A stretch of DNA of 27,704 nucleotides from Candidatus Heimdallarchaeota archaeon (lineage in GTDB: Archaea > Asgardarchaeota > Heimdallarchaeia > Heimdallarchaeales > Kariarchaeaceae): assembly GCA_015522385.1 (NCBI GenBank), contig WAMJ01000238.1, positions 1 to 27,704 on the forward strand. Reading direction: 5' to 3'. The notes beneath the pieces were generated by a model, which worked only from the letters and a program-made list of their open reading frames with translations, searched no databases and was not told where the DNA came from. Every line of letters begins with the position of its first letter. The stretch's first letter is position 1. Shown here one piece after another: positions 13,397 through 22,037 of this stretch. Both the position numbers and the translations under genes were made by a program.

Positions 13397-14623
13397 ATGG
13401 AAGCAACTGATCTGATCTACGATTGGAATTTCAATGGAGAGCGAGTTCCGGACCTCAATCGCAAGATACAGCTTGACGATGAGAGTCTCAGAGACGGTCT
13501 CCAGTCTCCGTCCACAACCGATCCACCCCTTGAGTACAAACTAGAACTTGTAAATCTAATGGAGCAGTTGAAGATCGACGGAGCAGACATTGGATTTCCG
13601 GGTGCCTCCAAGAAGATGTACGACGACGTGACTGCAATCTGCGAGCTCATCAGGGACGAGAAATACAATATCAAGCCTAACTGTGCAGCCCGTACCGTTG
13701 CAGCGGACATCCAGCCCATCGCAGACATCAGCCACAGGGTTGGCATCCCCATCGAGGTTGCCTGTTTCCTCGGATCATCCCCAATCAGGATGACTGTGGA
13801 GAACTGGAACCTTGACAAGCTGCTGAAACTAACTGAGGATGCCGTCAACCTCTGCGTCAAGGAGGACATCCCATGCTTCTTCGTCACGGAGGACACCACC
13901 AGGGCCAAGCCCGAGGACATTAAGCAGATCTATCTCCGAGCTGTCGAGCTGGGTGCACACGCGATATGCCTTTCCGATACCGTTGGACACGCTACCCCAA
14001 CAGGAGCGTATAACCTTGTGAGGTATGTCAAGGAATTCCTTCATGATGCCGGGTACGACAATATCAGGATTGACTGGCACGGCCACCGAGATCGTGGACT
14101 GTCCATCCCGAATGCTCTTGCTGCCATCGAGGCAGGTGCAGACCGAATTCATGGAACTGGGGTCGGAATAGGAGAGAGGTGCGGAAACACCCCTATGGAC
14201 ACATTGCTGGTGAATCTCAAGCTGATGGGTTTCCCCGGGTACAAAGATCGAGATCTCAGCTGCCTTTCAGAATACACCAACCTTGTCTCCAAGATGGTGG
14301 GAATACCCATCCCAGCAAACTATCCAGTTATGGGTAAGGATGCGTTTAGAACTGCAACTGGAGTCCATGCAGCTGCCATCATGAAAGCACAGCAGAGGGG
14401 CGAGGTCTGGGGAGACGTCGTCTACTCGGGTGTGCCAGCGGCAGAATTTGGAAAGCGACAAATAATTGACGTGGGCCCCCTCTCCGGGATCTCGAATGTC
14501 AGGTTCGTCCTGAACCAACTGGGACTTGACACCAGTGACGAGAGCTGCCAGATGGTTCTCAAGCACGCCAAGGAGAACGCCAGAGTTCTTGATCACGACG
14601 AGATAAAAGCATTATTCAAGTAG
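13397..14623 (+). CDS. DRE-TIM metallolyase, 2-isopropylmalate/homocitrate synthase family
   Basis: This TIM-barrel enzyme condenses acetyl-CoA with a 2-oxoacid. The signature is DDESLRDGLQSPS (28-40) in place of the usual DTTLRDGEQ. The metal-binding histidines are in DWHGHRDRG (H228, H230), and GTGVGIGERCGNTPMD (253-268) is the conserved glycine loop. The segment VMGKDAFRTATGVHAAA matches the subdomain of LeuA-like enzymes. At 408 residues it lacks the C-terminal leucine-feedback domain of full 2-isopropylmalate synthases, like homocitrate synthases and AksA. The aminotransferase 84 bases downstream suggests amino-acid synthesis. Leucine, lysine (via homocitrate) or another chain-extension route cannot be distinguished here. 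Confidence 0.83.
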   Translation: MEATDLIYDWNFNGERVPDLNRKIQLDDESLRDGLQSPSTTDPPLEYKLELVNLMEQLKIDGADIGFPGASKKMYDDVTAICELIRDEKYNIKPNCAARTVAADIQPIADISHRVGIPIEVACFLGSSPIRMTVENWNLDKLLKLTEDAVNLCVKEDIPCFFVTEDTTRAKPEDIKQIYLRAVELGAHAICLSDTVGHATPTGAYNLVRYVKEFLHDAGYDNIRIDWHGHRDRGLSIPNALAAIEAGADRIHGTGVGIGERCGNTPMDTLLVNLKLMGFPGYKDRDLSCLSEYTNLVSKMVGIPIPANYPVMGKDAFRTATGVHAAAIMKAQQRGEVWGDVVYSGVPAAEFGKRQIIDVGPLSGISNVRFVLNQLGLDTSDESCQMVLKHAKENARVLDHDEIKALFK

Positions 14624-14706
14624 TTTGGGAAGTTAATCTCTCGAAAATCTTCTGTGGTTGTTAGGACATAGCCTAGACATAAGAATGTGGATTTAGAAGA
14701 TAGCCT

Positions 14707-15846
14707 GTGGAGTTAGTACTTAATTCGGAGCAGATCCTAAGGGAGATTTGCCCATTGAAGTGGCACGACGACATCCCGGAGGGTGGATCTGCGCTTGGTA
14801 TCGCAGACATCGACTTTAAGGGACCAGATGGTATCTCGGAGTTTATTGCGGACAGGCTTGGAGACTTCGACAACTACCAAGCACACGAGGGGTTACCCTC
14901 GGCACTCGTGAGCGCAAGGCGGTTCCTTAGCTCCATGGGGGTACCTGATCTTGGAAAGGAGGACATACAGGTCATTCCAGGGACGATGCTGGGGATTTAT
15001 GTCTCCATGAAGTGGGCGTCGATGCACAAGGGGGAGATCGTCATGACGAACCCCATCTATCCACCCATCCACTTTCACGCTACTGGTGCGGGAAATCAGA
15101 TCAGTTGGGTAGGTTCCAGTGATGATGGAAGAGTTGACCTAACTGCTCTGTCCGAGTCAGTCGGTTCCTCTACCAAGATGCTAGCGATCAACAATCCGAA
15201 CAACCCCAACGGACAGGTATACACAATGGACGAGCTGAAGACCATTCGGGACTTAGCTGTTGACTTCGATTTCACGGTCTTCTCCGACGAGCTCTACGAG
15301 CCGCTGAATTTCACGGGGAAACATATCTCCATGGGGAGCCTCGAAGGTATGCAGGAAAGGACGATCAGCCTCTTTGGATTCTCAAAGGCCTACGGACTCG
15401 CGGGGTACAGAAGCGGCTTCATGTCGATTCTCCACCCCGAGTTGGACAAGATCAAAGAGGTAGTGGAGCACCTTCTGGTGTCTCCCTCTCCCTTCGCCTC
15501 CCTTGCGCTTGAGTACGCCCTCGACGACAAGAGGGCCAGGGTATGGCGACAGGTCTTCAGGGATAAGATGGCGGAGAACACCGAGTATGCTTGGAAGCTT
15601 TTCACCGAGAATGGATTCGAGTGTTTCAAGCCGGAGGGCTGCTTTTTCGTTTTTCCTAAGGTGACAGATGACGACGACGAGAAGTTTGTCGAACAGCTCC
15701 TCAAGAAGGGTACACAGGTCGTTCCCGGGAGCCTGTTCGGTCCCGAGGGGAGGGGTCACGTTCGGGTGAACTGTGCCACCTCACGGGAACGACTTGAAGT
15801 CGGTGTGGAACGGATCATCGAGTTCGCACGTTCCTTCAACTCTTGA
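14707..15846 (+). CDS. PLP-dependent aminotransferase, class I/II
   Basis: The 379-residue fold-type I enzyme has NNPNNPNGQVY (162-172), the PLP-ring Asp in FSDELYEPL (D194), the Schiff-base lysine in LFGFSKAYGLAGYRSGF (K227) and a carboxylate-binding Arg near HVRVNCATSRE. The N-terminal GIADIDFKGP segment recalls MalY/PatB-like C-S lyases, but the rest fits an aspartate or branched-chain-type aminotransferase. The start is GTG 14707. The upstream 83 bases contain a repeated ATAGCCT and no clear Shine-Dalgarno site. It follows the LeuA-like gene on the same strand and may transaminate the oxoacid made by that pathway. The substrate is unknown. Confidence 0.85.
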   Translation: MELVLNSEQILREICPLKWHDDIPEGGSALGIADIDFKGPDGISEFIADRLGDFDNYQAHEGLPSALVSARRFLSSMGVPDLGKEDIQVIPGTMLGIYVSMKWASMHKGEIVMTNPIYPPIHFHATGAGNQISWVGSSDDGRVDLTALSESVGSSTKMLAINNPNNPNGQVYTMDELKTIRDLAVDFDFTVFSDELYEPLNFTGKHISMGSLEGMQERTISLFGFSKAYGLAGYRSGFMSILHPELDKIKEVVEHLLVSPSPFASLALEYALDDKRARVWRQVFRDKMAENTEYAWKLFTENGFECFKPEGCFFVFPKVTDDDDEKFVEQLLKKGTQVVPGSLFGPEGRGHVRVNCATSRERLEVGVERIIEFARSFNS

Positions 15847-15854
15847 TTCTAATA

Positions 15855-16589
15855 CTAGTTCTTGAATCTACGCCTGTACAGCCATGGTTTCTTGATGAAG
15901 AAGTACTTGATCATCGCTACAGGAATGGTCCACGTATCCATAAGGAGGGAGAACTTCGAGACTCTATCGTCAAAATACAGGGACGGGATGTGTACATGGC
16001 ATACCTTAACCCCAGTCACTCTAGCCTCGATGAGAATCATTGTCTCAGCCTCGAAACCGAATCTCTTCTGCATATCCTGTGGTGAGAAGTCCAGCTTCAT
16101 TGCAGCTGACTTCCTGAACGCCCTGAACCCATTCTGTGGATCCTCTATTCTGTACCCACCGTACAGTATCCATAACCCGAATCTTGAGAGGAGATTAGAG
16201 ATCTTCCTGAGGAATGGCATGTTCTCCACCCAGTCTATGGTCCCGAACCTCGAGGCGATGACCATCCCGCATTCTGGGTTCTTCTCAAATATCTTGATGA
16301 ACTTCTCGATGTGCTCGGGGTTGTGCTGTCCGTCACCGTCTATCGTGAACATGATATCGAAGTCGGATTTCTTGAAGTACTCTGCTCCGACATATAGAGC
16401 CATCCCCTTGCCCCTATTTGGTTTGATACTTATTACCTTGACCCCCTCGTTGAGCGCCACCTGAACTGAGTTGTCCGTCGACCCATCATTGACTACAACG
16501 ATTTCATCCACATAGCCTCGTACGCTCTGTATGGTCGAGGCGATTGATTCCTCCTCATTGTAGATGGGAATAATAGCTAGAGTTCTCAT
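15855..16589 (-). CDS. Family 2 glycosyltransferase, dolichyl-phosphate mannose/glucose synthase-like
   Basis: The GT-A fold protein starts MRTLAIIPIYNEEESI, with the nucleotide-binding VVNDGSTDNS (about 33-42) and the metal-binding DGDGQH (84-89). Further on, ASRFG, RIEDPQNGFRAFR and the FGFEAETMI segment match DPM1/DpgS-type polyprenyl-phosphate glycosyltransferases. No membrane helices follow the catalytic domain, only a basic, partly hydrophobic tail (IKYFFIKKPWLYRRRFKN). Such enzymes load a lipid-phosphate sugar donor for N-glycosylation or glycolipids. I chose ATG 16589, because the upstream in-frame ATG (16622) lies inside the TATA-like element (16620-16631, minus). The sugar is not predictable. 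Confidence 0.85.
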   Translation of the reverse strand: MRTLAIIPIYNEEESIASTIQSVRGYVDEIVVVNDGSTDNSVQVALNEGVKVISIKPNRGKGMALYVGAEYFKKSDFDIMFTIDGDGQHNPEHIEKFIKIFEKNPECGMVIASRFGTIDWVENMPFLRKISNLLSRFGLWILYGGYRIEDPQNGFRAFRKSAAMKLDFSPQDMQKRFGFEAETMILIEARVTGVKVCHVHIPSLYFDDRVSKFSLLMDTWTIPVAMIKYFFIKKPWLYRRRFKN

Positions 16590-16660
16590 TGAGGTAGCAT
16601 AGCTACCCTTTCCGTATTTCATATATAATTTGTGCTTGATTTTCCAAAAATTGGGGTCTG

Positions 16661-19189
16661 CTATCCCTTTAACAATTCTGAGGCGATGATAGCCTCCTTG
16701 TCAAGTACATTGCCTACCTTGTCGGATTTGACATTTCCGAGACTGATCATTTTGAGCACGTGCCTTATGTCCTGCTCCCTGAACCTCGATTCGGAGACCC
16801 TCTTCCAGAAGCTGGTTCTTCCCTCGATAGATCTATCGTACTCCTTGAACTCTGAGTGGAGGAAGTCGATAGCAGATCTGATTTCTCCACTTGATCGGGT
16901 ATAGTCTTTGATCTGGTAGCTCTTGTTCTTTGAGGAGCCGACAGTCTCGACAAAGGCATATGTCTGACTGATATCCAGCCCAAGACTCTTTGAGAGCATC
17001 TGGAAGGCGTCGTGATTCAATGTTCTGATACCCGAGATCCTGCAATACAGATAGAACTTCGTGGGTGAATCCAGCTCATTGCTCTCTTTCCCGCCAATGA
17101 GCTCCTCGACAAGAGGTTGGTTAGCAATCATGAGGATCTGGTCAAAGGTTACATCCCCCGTCATGCTCTTGAGCTCAGAGTGGCTGGTAAGCTCTTGGAG
17201 TGCTGGACCCAGTACAACCATGGAGAGGTCACTGTCCTTGAGACCGTACTTCATGTAGACGGGAATCATTTCCTTGATCCTACTGACGATCTTCTCCTGC
17301 AGATCCTCGATATATACCGACTGTGAATCCTCTTCCCTGATCGTTGCGAGGATGAGGACTGATGTCATGAACGATGCCTTGCCCAGTGCGATCACATTGT
17401 CCTTGGACTCGGTATGGATGGGGAATGTGGCATTTATCTGGAACATTCCTCCCCTTAAGGCATTGATGACAAAAGCCCATGTCTCCAGTTTTCCATGTGC
17501 GAAGAAGAGACCTAACTGCCCCCTCTCGGTGAGAAACAATCTAATCTTCTCGAACGCCATCTCGAGGGCGAACTTCACATAGTCATTATCCCTGTCGATG
17601 TTGTTAACCGAAAGATCCTCGTCATTGTGGATGATCTCGGGGAAGTGGTCGTAGAACTCGGTGAGGATGAGGCTCTCCCAAGCATAGAAGAACTCGCTGA
17701 GTTCGGAATACTGGACATCATCACCATACGGAGGGTCGGTGACAACGAGGTCGAATTCCTCCTCGAATTCCAGGTCGAAGATAGACTTGAGGTGGATCTC
17801 GATAGAGCCTGGAGTATCCCTGAGGTCATCTACTGCCCGGGCTATTCCATCGAGGATATTCTTCTGCACTATGTTCCAAGTTCCCGAGCCCTTGGAAGCA
17901 AAGGGATTGACCTCGATATGATCCCATGCCATGCTCGGTCTCCTGAAGGCTAATGAGTTTCGTATTCCTTCTTTGGCGGCCCATGAACTCCCACGGTTGT
18001 TGAAGTCTACCGACTTACCAACAAACATCGCAAAATACGTGGCTGCGACTTTATCCCACGGAGAACCGTACCTCTCTCCGAACGATCTTGCCACAGAAAT
18101 AGCTTCTTCGATAAGCACGGAGAAGAACAGTTTCTGTCGGTCATTAAGGAGGTTCTTCCACCTCCCGAGGTACTTGGCGCTCGCGATGATTCTCCTAGGC
18201 ATCTCCCCCTGTGGAAGATATCTCTCCCGGATATTCTCCTTGAGATGCTTTCGGTTCGAGATCACCCGGAGGTCGTCCTTGGATAACGGGACGTAGTGTT
18301 TCCCATGCTTGTCCTTAACGACTATCACCTTGCATAGCGGTATCTCGATCTCGTGACTCCGAATGCTCTCGACCACATTCTTGTTAGGGATGATCGACCG
18401 GCAGTACAGGCACTCTACCTCTCCCCGTTTGCAGTTACCCGGAAGGAGCTTTCTGGGCTTCTTAGCTTCCTCGGACAGGATTTCAAAGGTAATATCATCC
18501 CCCTCTATCTTGGGGCGTAGATAAATCCAGCTCATTTTCCCTCCCTCCTTCTTCTTCTTTGCCTTTAGAACCCAGTTGTTCACCGCTGGCGTCACAGCGT
18601 TGCAGAACGGACAGGAGATACCCCACGCATACATGTACGTGCTGGGCTCCATGCTCCCAACCTGAGGGTAGTACTTGGACAGTCTCCTCTCAACAACTGA
18701 TCTCAACTCCTTGAAAGCCTCCTCCACACGGTCATAGAGGTCTCCTTTGAGTGTCTTGGGGTAGTACAGGGTACCTAGTTGGATATTGTGGGCTATGGGA
18801 TTGTAGTCGGATGCTACAACATCTAATCCCAGCCTCAGACCCTCGTAGGCTATAGAACCACCTCCTGCAAATGGGTCGAGCAACCTCGGTCGTTCCTTCC
18901 CAGTCCTCTTCTTGTAGAGTCTTTTCAGCTTTTTGTACTCCTTCGTAAGATCCGTGTTGTACGACCTTTTCTTCCCACCCAGACCGAGGAATTTCCTCAG
19001 ATTCTTGTCGGGTGTATCCGATGGAAGAACCAGTGAGAGGATACTTGCTCTACTTGCCACAAGTGGTTTTCTTGCCCACCAGAAATGCAGGTTGAATATG
19101 GGTGACCTCCCCTTTTTCTCCTTCGCAGCCTCTCTCCCAATGTCCACTATTGGAAGCATGAAAGAATTCTGGGGGGAACCACTGTCCAT
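16661..19189 (-). CDS. DUF1156 / COG1743 adenine-specific DNA methyltransferase with Zn-ribbon
   Basis: The 842-residue protein has the DUF1156 N-terminus (FNLHFWWARKPLVASRAS, 32-49), a SAM loop DPFAGGGSIAYEG (105-117), and an insert with C193/C196 and C253/C260/C263 that looks like a zinc ribbon. The N-6/N-4 amino-methyltransferase motif is TDPPYGDDVQYSEL (484-497), preceded by the conserved NRGSSWA (398-404). The C-terminal 250 residues have no recognised domain. Relatives are called adenine-specific DNA methylases; some sit in defence gene clusters with DUF499 and helicase genes. Here no such genes are adjacent, so it is a lone methyltransferase among housekeeping genes. A TATA-like element (19206-19216) lies 27 bases before ATG 19189. 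Confidence 0.85.
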   Translation of the reverse strand: MDSGSPQNSFMLPIVDIGREAAKEKKGRSPIFNLHFWWARKPLVASRASILSLVLPSDTPDKNLRKFLGLGGKKRSYNTDLTKEYKKLKRLYKKRTGKERPRLLDPFAGGGSIAYEGLRLGLDVVASDYNPIAHNIQLGTLYYPKTLKGDLYDRVEEAFKELRSVVERRLSKYYPQVGSMEPSTYMYAWGISCPFCNAVTPAVNNWVLKAKKKKEGGKMSWIYLRPKIEGDDITFEILSEEAKKPRKLLPGNCKRGEVECLYCRSIIPNKNVVESIRSHEIEIPLCKVIVVKDKHGKHYVPLSKDDLRVISNRKHLKENIRERYLPQGEMPRRIIASAKYLGRWKNLLNDRQKLFFSVLIEEAISVARSFGERYGSPWDKVAATYFAMFVGKSVDFNNRGSSWAAKEGIRNSLAFRRPSMAWDHIEVNPFASKGSGTWNIVQKNILDGIARAVDDLRDTPGSIEIHLKSIFDLEFEEEFDLVVTDPPYGDDVQYSELSEFFYAWESLILTEFYDHFPEIIHNDEDLSVNNIDRDNDYVKFALEMAFEKIRLFLTERGQLGLFFAHGKLETWAFVINALRGGMFQINATFPIHTESKDNVIALGKASFMTSVLILATIREEDSQSVYIEDLQEKIVSRIKEMIPVYMKYGLKDSDLSMVVLGPALQELTSHSELKSMTGDVTFDQILMIANQPLVEELIGGKESNELDSPTKFYLYCRISGIRTLNHDAFQMLSKSLGLDISQTYAFVETVGSSKNKSYQIKDYTRSSGEIRSAIDFLHSEFKEYDRSIEGRTSFWKRVSESRFREQDIRHVLKMISLGNVKSDKVGNVLDKEAIIASELLKG

Positions 19190-19205
19190 ATGCTTTGTTG
19201 AATGT

Positions 19206-19216
19206 GATAATTAAAG
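19206..19216 (-). promoter_or_regulatory. TATA-like element of the DUF1156 methyltransferase gene
   Basis: The minus strand reads CTTTAATTATC, about 27 bases before ATG 19189. It implies a leaderless transcript. Confidence 0.45.
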
Positions 19217-19231
19217 TATCTTTAGCTCAGT

Positions 19232-21433
19232 TTACGAGATAATACCGTTGATCAATCCACCTACGAGGAGGAAGATCGGGAGAAGGGTGAGTGCGATGGT
19301 GTTGATCAACTTGATCAGCACGTGGATTGCCGGTCCACTGGTGTCCTTAGAGGGGTCTCCAACGGTGTCACCAACAACTGCTGCGTGGTGTGCAGGGCTT
19401 CCCTTTCCTCCATGCAGACCTGTCTCGATAAGCTTCTTGGCATTGTCCCATGCACCACCACCGTTGTTCAGGGTGAGTCCAAGGAGAATACCAGCTGCGG
19501 TTGCACCGATGAGGAATGCAGCGAGGGGGATCGCTCCAAGTACTAATCCGACAACAATCGGTGAGAGTACAACGAGTATGGACGGAACGACCATCTCCTT
19601 CAGTGCCGCCTGTGTCGAGACATCGACACACTTGTCGTACTCAGGATCAGCAGTACCTTCCATGATACCCGGGATCTCCTTGAATTGTCTTCTAATCTCG
19701 GTGACCATCTCGTTTGCAGCCCTACCGACTGCACCCATCGACATCGACGTGAAGATGAATGGCAGAAGAGCTCCGAGGAAGAGACCAGAGAGGACCAGTG
19801 GGTTGGATATATCAACGACGATACTGCTCAGAGAACCGCTGTTCAGTCCTCTACTCACATCTTCGAGGTATGCCTGGAAGAGGAGCAGTGCAGCAAGACC
19901 CGCTGAGGTCATACCGTATCCTTTGGCAAGTGCCTTGGTGGTGTTACCGACCGCGTCGAGTGAGTCGATCCTCTCCCTGATCTCCTCGCCAGCCTCGGAC
20001 ATCTCTGCAATACCTCCAGACTGGTCTGCAATGGGTCCATATCCATCCATTGCAAGGATCATTGGAGCAGTTGACAGGAGGGCCATTGTTCCGATAGTTG
20101 TAGAGAATATACCCCAGAGTATTGGGGTGATGGCCGCACCATACATGTTAGTGGTGGCTTGTACCACGGGATCCAATGGGTTGTCTACTGCGTAATTCCA
20201 TCCGAGAATGTAGGTGGAAATGACAGAGACAACAATCCCGATAACCGGCATCCATGTGCTCTCCATACCGACAGAGAGACCTGTGATGATGTTGGTTGCA
20301 GGACCAGTCACCGAGGCATCTGCAATTGATTTGACAGGTCTCATCTCCTTTGCAGTGAAATACTCGGTGGCAAACAGTGTGAGCACACCAAGTAGCAGCC
20401 CTATGATCGCTGAAGAGAGGAGGTACAGGTTGAATTGCAGGAGCCACCAGATGACTACCGCATATATTGCTGCATTTATCATAGAAATGATGTTGTACGC
20501 TTTCTTCATAGGTGCCATCACGTCTGTCTCGTCTTCGTCGATGGTCACAAAGTACGGTGTTATAACTGTGGACAGCATCGTAAGTGTTCCAGCAACGAGT
20601 GGGAAAACGATGTATCCGAATGCTGCGTCGACAACCTGCTGATTGCTACTGACAATGAATGCTGCGTAGAGTGTTGATCCGACGATCATTGCACCGATAG
20701 TCTCACCGGAGATGGACTCGAAGAGGTCTGCACCTCTTCCAGCACAGTCACCAACCGCATCACCGACGTTGTCCGCGATAACCCCTGGATTTCTGGGATC
20801 GTCCTCGGGAATACCTGCTTCTAGCTTACCTACGAGGTCTGCACCCACATCTGCTGCCTTGGTGAAGATCCCACCTCCGAGTTGAGCAAAGAGTGCTGCG
20901 AACGATGCACCAAAGCCGAATGCAATCACTGCGATGGGCTTGACCTCTCCCAAGACGATGTTGTAGCTGAAGAAGAGGACGGAGATACCGAAGAGTGAGG
21001 CTGCCATGATGGTCAGTCCCATCACCATTCCACCTTTGTAGGCGGTCTTCAGGGCTGCATCCCTGCTCTCTGTTGCAGCAGCGGTTGTTCTACCGTTGGT
21101 ATTTGCTGCCATGATCATAGCAAAAGCTCCCGACCCAACCGAGAGGGAGGCTCCCACTACGAACGCGATGGAGGCGATTGGTCTCCATCCATACGAGGTC
21201 GAGTCGATGCTGAGGTAGATTACCAGAGCTGTAATTATGCCCAGTATCCCGATCGTCCTTGTCTGTCTCTTGATGTAAGCCATGGATCCGATCTTGATGA
21301 GACCAGAGATCCGCTTCATCTCATCCGTCCCCTCGTCCTGCTCGAGGATCTGAGTGTAGAGACGGTATGCTTGAACGACAAACAGAATCGATAGGAATGG
21401 GACAATAGACATTAAGATTGTATTGAGTACCAT
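19232..21433 (-). CDS. hppA: Membrane-bound proton-translocating pyrophosphatase, K+-independent type
   Basis: This integral membrane enzyme hydrolyses pyrophosphate and pumps H+ across the cell membrane. Counting from ATG 21433 it has 733 residues and about 16 membrane helices. The Mg-PPi site is seen in GADLVGKLEAGIPEDDPRNP and DNVGDAVGDCAGRGADLFES. The C-terminal acidic motif is HHAAVVGDTVGDPSKDTSGP. The determinant after GNTT is lysine (GNTTKALAKG, K500), which in this family replaces K+; such enzymes are K+-independent and pump H+. The usual DNVGDNVGD is DNVGDAVGD here, and PFKDT is PSKDT. An upstream in-frame extension to 21544 is not coding, since ATG 21433 has a Shine-Dalgarno site and the N-terminal membrane helix starts there. 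Confidence 0.94.
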   Translation of the reverse strand: MVLNTILMSIVPFLSILFVVQAYRLYTQILEQDEGTDEMKRISGLIKIGSMAYIKRQTRTIGILGIITALVIYLSIDSTSYGWRPIASIAFVVGASLSVGSGAFAMIMAANTNGRTTAAATESRDAALKTAYKGGMVMGLTIMAASLFGISVLFFSYNIVLGEVKPIAVIAFGFGASFAALFAQLGGGIFTKAADVGADLVGKLEAGIPEDDPRNPGVIADNVGDAVGDCAGRGADLFESISGETIGAMIVGSTLYAAFIVSSNQQVVDAAFGYIVFPLVAGTLTMLSTVITPYFVTIDEDETDVMAPMKKAYNIISMINAAIYAVVIWWLLQFNLYLLSSAIIGLLLGVLTLFATEYFTAKEMRPVKSIADASVTGPATNIITGLSVGMESTWMPVIGIVVSVISTYILGWNYAVDNPLDPVVQATTNMYGAAITPILWGIFSTTIGTMALLSTAPMILAMDGYGPIADQSGGIAEMSEAGEEIRERIDSLDAVGNTTKALAKGYGMTSAGLAALLLFQAYLEDVSRGLNSGSLSSIVVDISNPLVLSGLFLGALLPFIFTSMSMGAVGRAANEMVTEIRRQFKEIPGIMEGTADPEYDKCVDVSTQAALKEMVVPSILVVLSPIVVGLVLGAIPLAAFLIGATAAGILLGLTLNNGGGAWDNAKKLIETGLHGGKGSPAHHAAVVGDTVGDPSKDTSGPAIHVLIKLINTIALTLLPIFLLVGGLINGIIS

Positions 21434-21441
21434 TTGTATTT

Positions 21442-21448
21442 CTCCTTT
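21442..21448 (-). promoter_or_regulatory. Shine-Dalgarno site of hppA
   Basis: AAAGGAG on the minus strand, eight bases before ATG 21433. It is one of the few canonical sites in the window. Confidence 0.6.
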
Positions 21449-21452
21449 ACAT

Positions 21453-21466
21453 GTCCCTAGCGGGAC
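21453..21466 (-). promoter_or_regulatory. Leader hairpin directly before the hppA Shine-Dalgarno site
   Basis: GTCCC, loop GCTA, GGGAC forms a perfect 5-bp GC-rich stem, four bases upstream of AAAGGAG. It lies within the predicted leader of about 47 nt. The pairing is visible; a regulatory role is inference. Confidence 0.35.
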
Positions 21467-21500
21467 TATTCTGTCGGATGGCCTCTCTTTATCTAGTGGG

Positions 21501-21510
21501 AATTTAAAAT
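21501..21510 (-). promoter_or_regulatory. TATA-like element of hppA
   Basis: The minus strand reads ATTTTAAATT, placing the transcription start near 21480 and giving a leader of about 47 nt, longer than most in this window. Confidence 0.4.
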
Positions 21511-21593
21511 AATTGACGTAAAACGAATAAAATACACTCGGCACTGTATCTTATCTCAGCAGTCGACTGTGGCAGTGTGTATTCTTTCGAGTT

Positions 21594-21603
21594 CTTTAAA
21601 TTA
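21594..21603 (+). promoter_or_regulatory. TATA-like element of the S8e-SRP19-Gar1 operon
   Basis: CTTTAAATTA lies about 38 bases before the ATG at 21636, giving a leader of roughly a dozen bases. Confidence 0.4.
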
Positions 21604-21635
21604 GGTAATAACCGAGTAAGTTCTGTAGATCGAAA

Positions 21636-22019
21636 ATGGTAAAGTATCAAGGGCCATCTAAGAGGAAAATTACAGGAGGACTTCGGAGGAAGTCCATGGG
21701 CAAGAAGCTGAGACAGCTTGCGAGACCCCCAACTGAGACCCACATCGGGGAGTCCAAGAAAAAGAAGATCAGGACACTTGGTGGGAACTACAAGATCAGG
21801 GTGCAGAGAGCCAACAGGGTAAATGTCATGGACAAGGAGACCGGAAAGGTCAAGAACGTCGCCATAAAGGGTCTGGAGACCAACCCTGCATCCCGTGACT
21901 TCACGAGGAGGAAGATCATCACCAAGGGTGCAGTCCTCGAGACCGAACTGGGTCTTGCAAGAGTCACGAACAGGCCTGGTAGCGACTCAGTCATCAACGC
22001 AGTTCTAATCAAGGAATAA
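21636..22019 (+). CDS. rps8e: 30S ribosomal protein S8e
   Basis: The small basic protein of 127 residues belongs to the archaeal/eukaryotic S8e family, a 30S subunit component with no bacterial counterpart. It shows KRKITGGLRRK near the N-terminus, TLGGNYKIRVQRAN in the middle and the typical ITKGAVLETELGLARVTNRPGS near the C-terminus. The length is normal for archaeal S8e. It heads a plus-strand operon with the SRP19 gene (18-base gap) and the gar1 gene, a grouping often seen in archaea. Confidence 0.95.
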   Translation: MVKYQGPSKRKITGGLRRKSMGKKLRQLARPPTETHIGESKKKKIRTLGGNYKIRVQRANRVNVMDKETGKVKNVAIKGLETNPASRDFTRRKIITKGAVLETELGLARVTNRPGSDSVINAVLIKE

Positions 22020-22037
22020 TCTTAACGAAGTGGGAAC

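Noticed and set aside
14667..14706. Direct repeat ATAGCCT before the aminotransferase
   Set aside because: Seven bases, two copies only; no other sign of an operator or mobile element.
16661..19189. Defence island around the DUF1156 methyltransferase
   Set aside because: No DUF499, helicase, nuclease or other defence gene is next to it; neighbours are housekeeping genes.
19248..20195. Long open frame (315 codons) on the plus strand opposite hppA
   Set aside because: It is the antisense shadow of a strongly conserved gene with biased codons; the product has no family likeness and no promoter.
21434..21544. 37-residue N-terminal extension of the pyrophosphatase
   Set aside because: It covers the TATA-like box and leader; ATG 21433 has AAAGGAG at the right distance and directly starts the first membrane helix.
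21545..21635. tRNA-like TTCGAGTT near 21587
   Set aside because: No acceptor stem or D/anticodon arms can be formed around it, and the region holds the S8e promoter.
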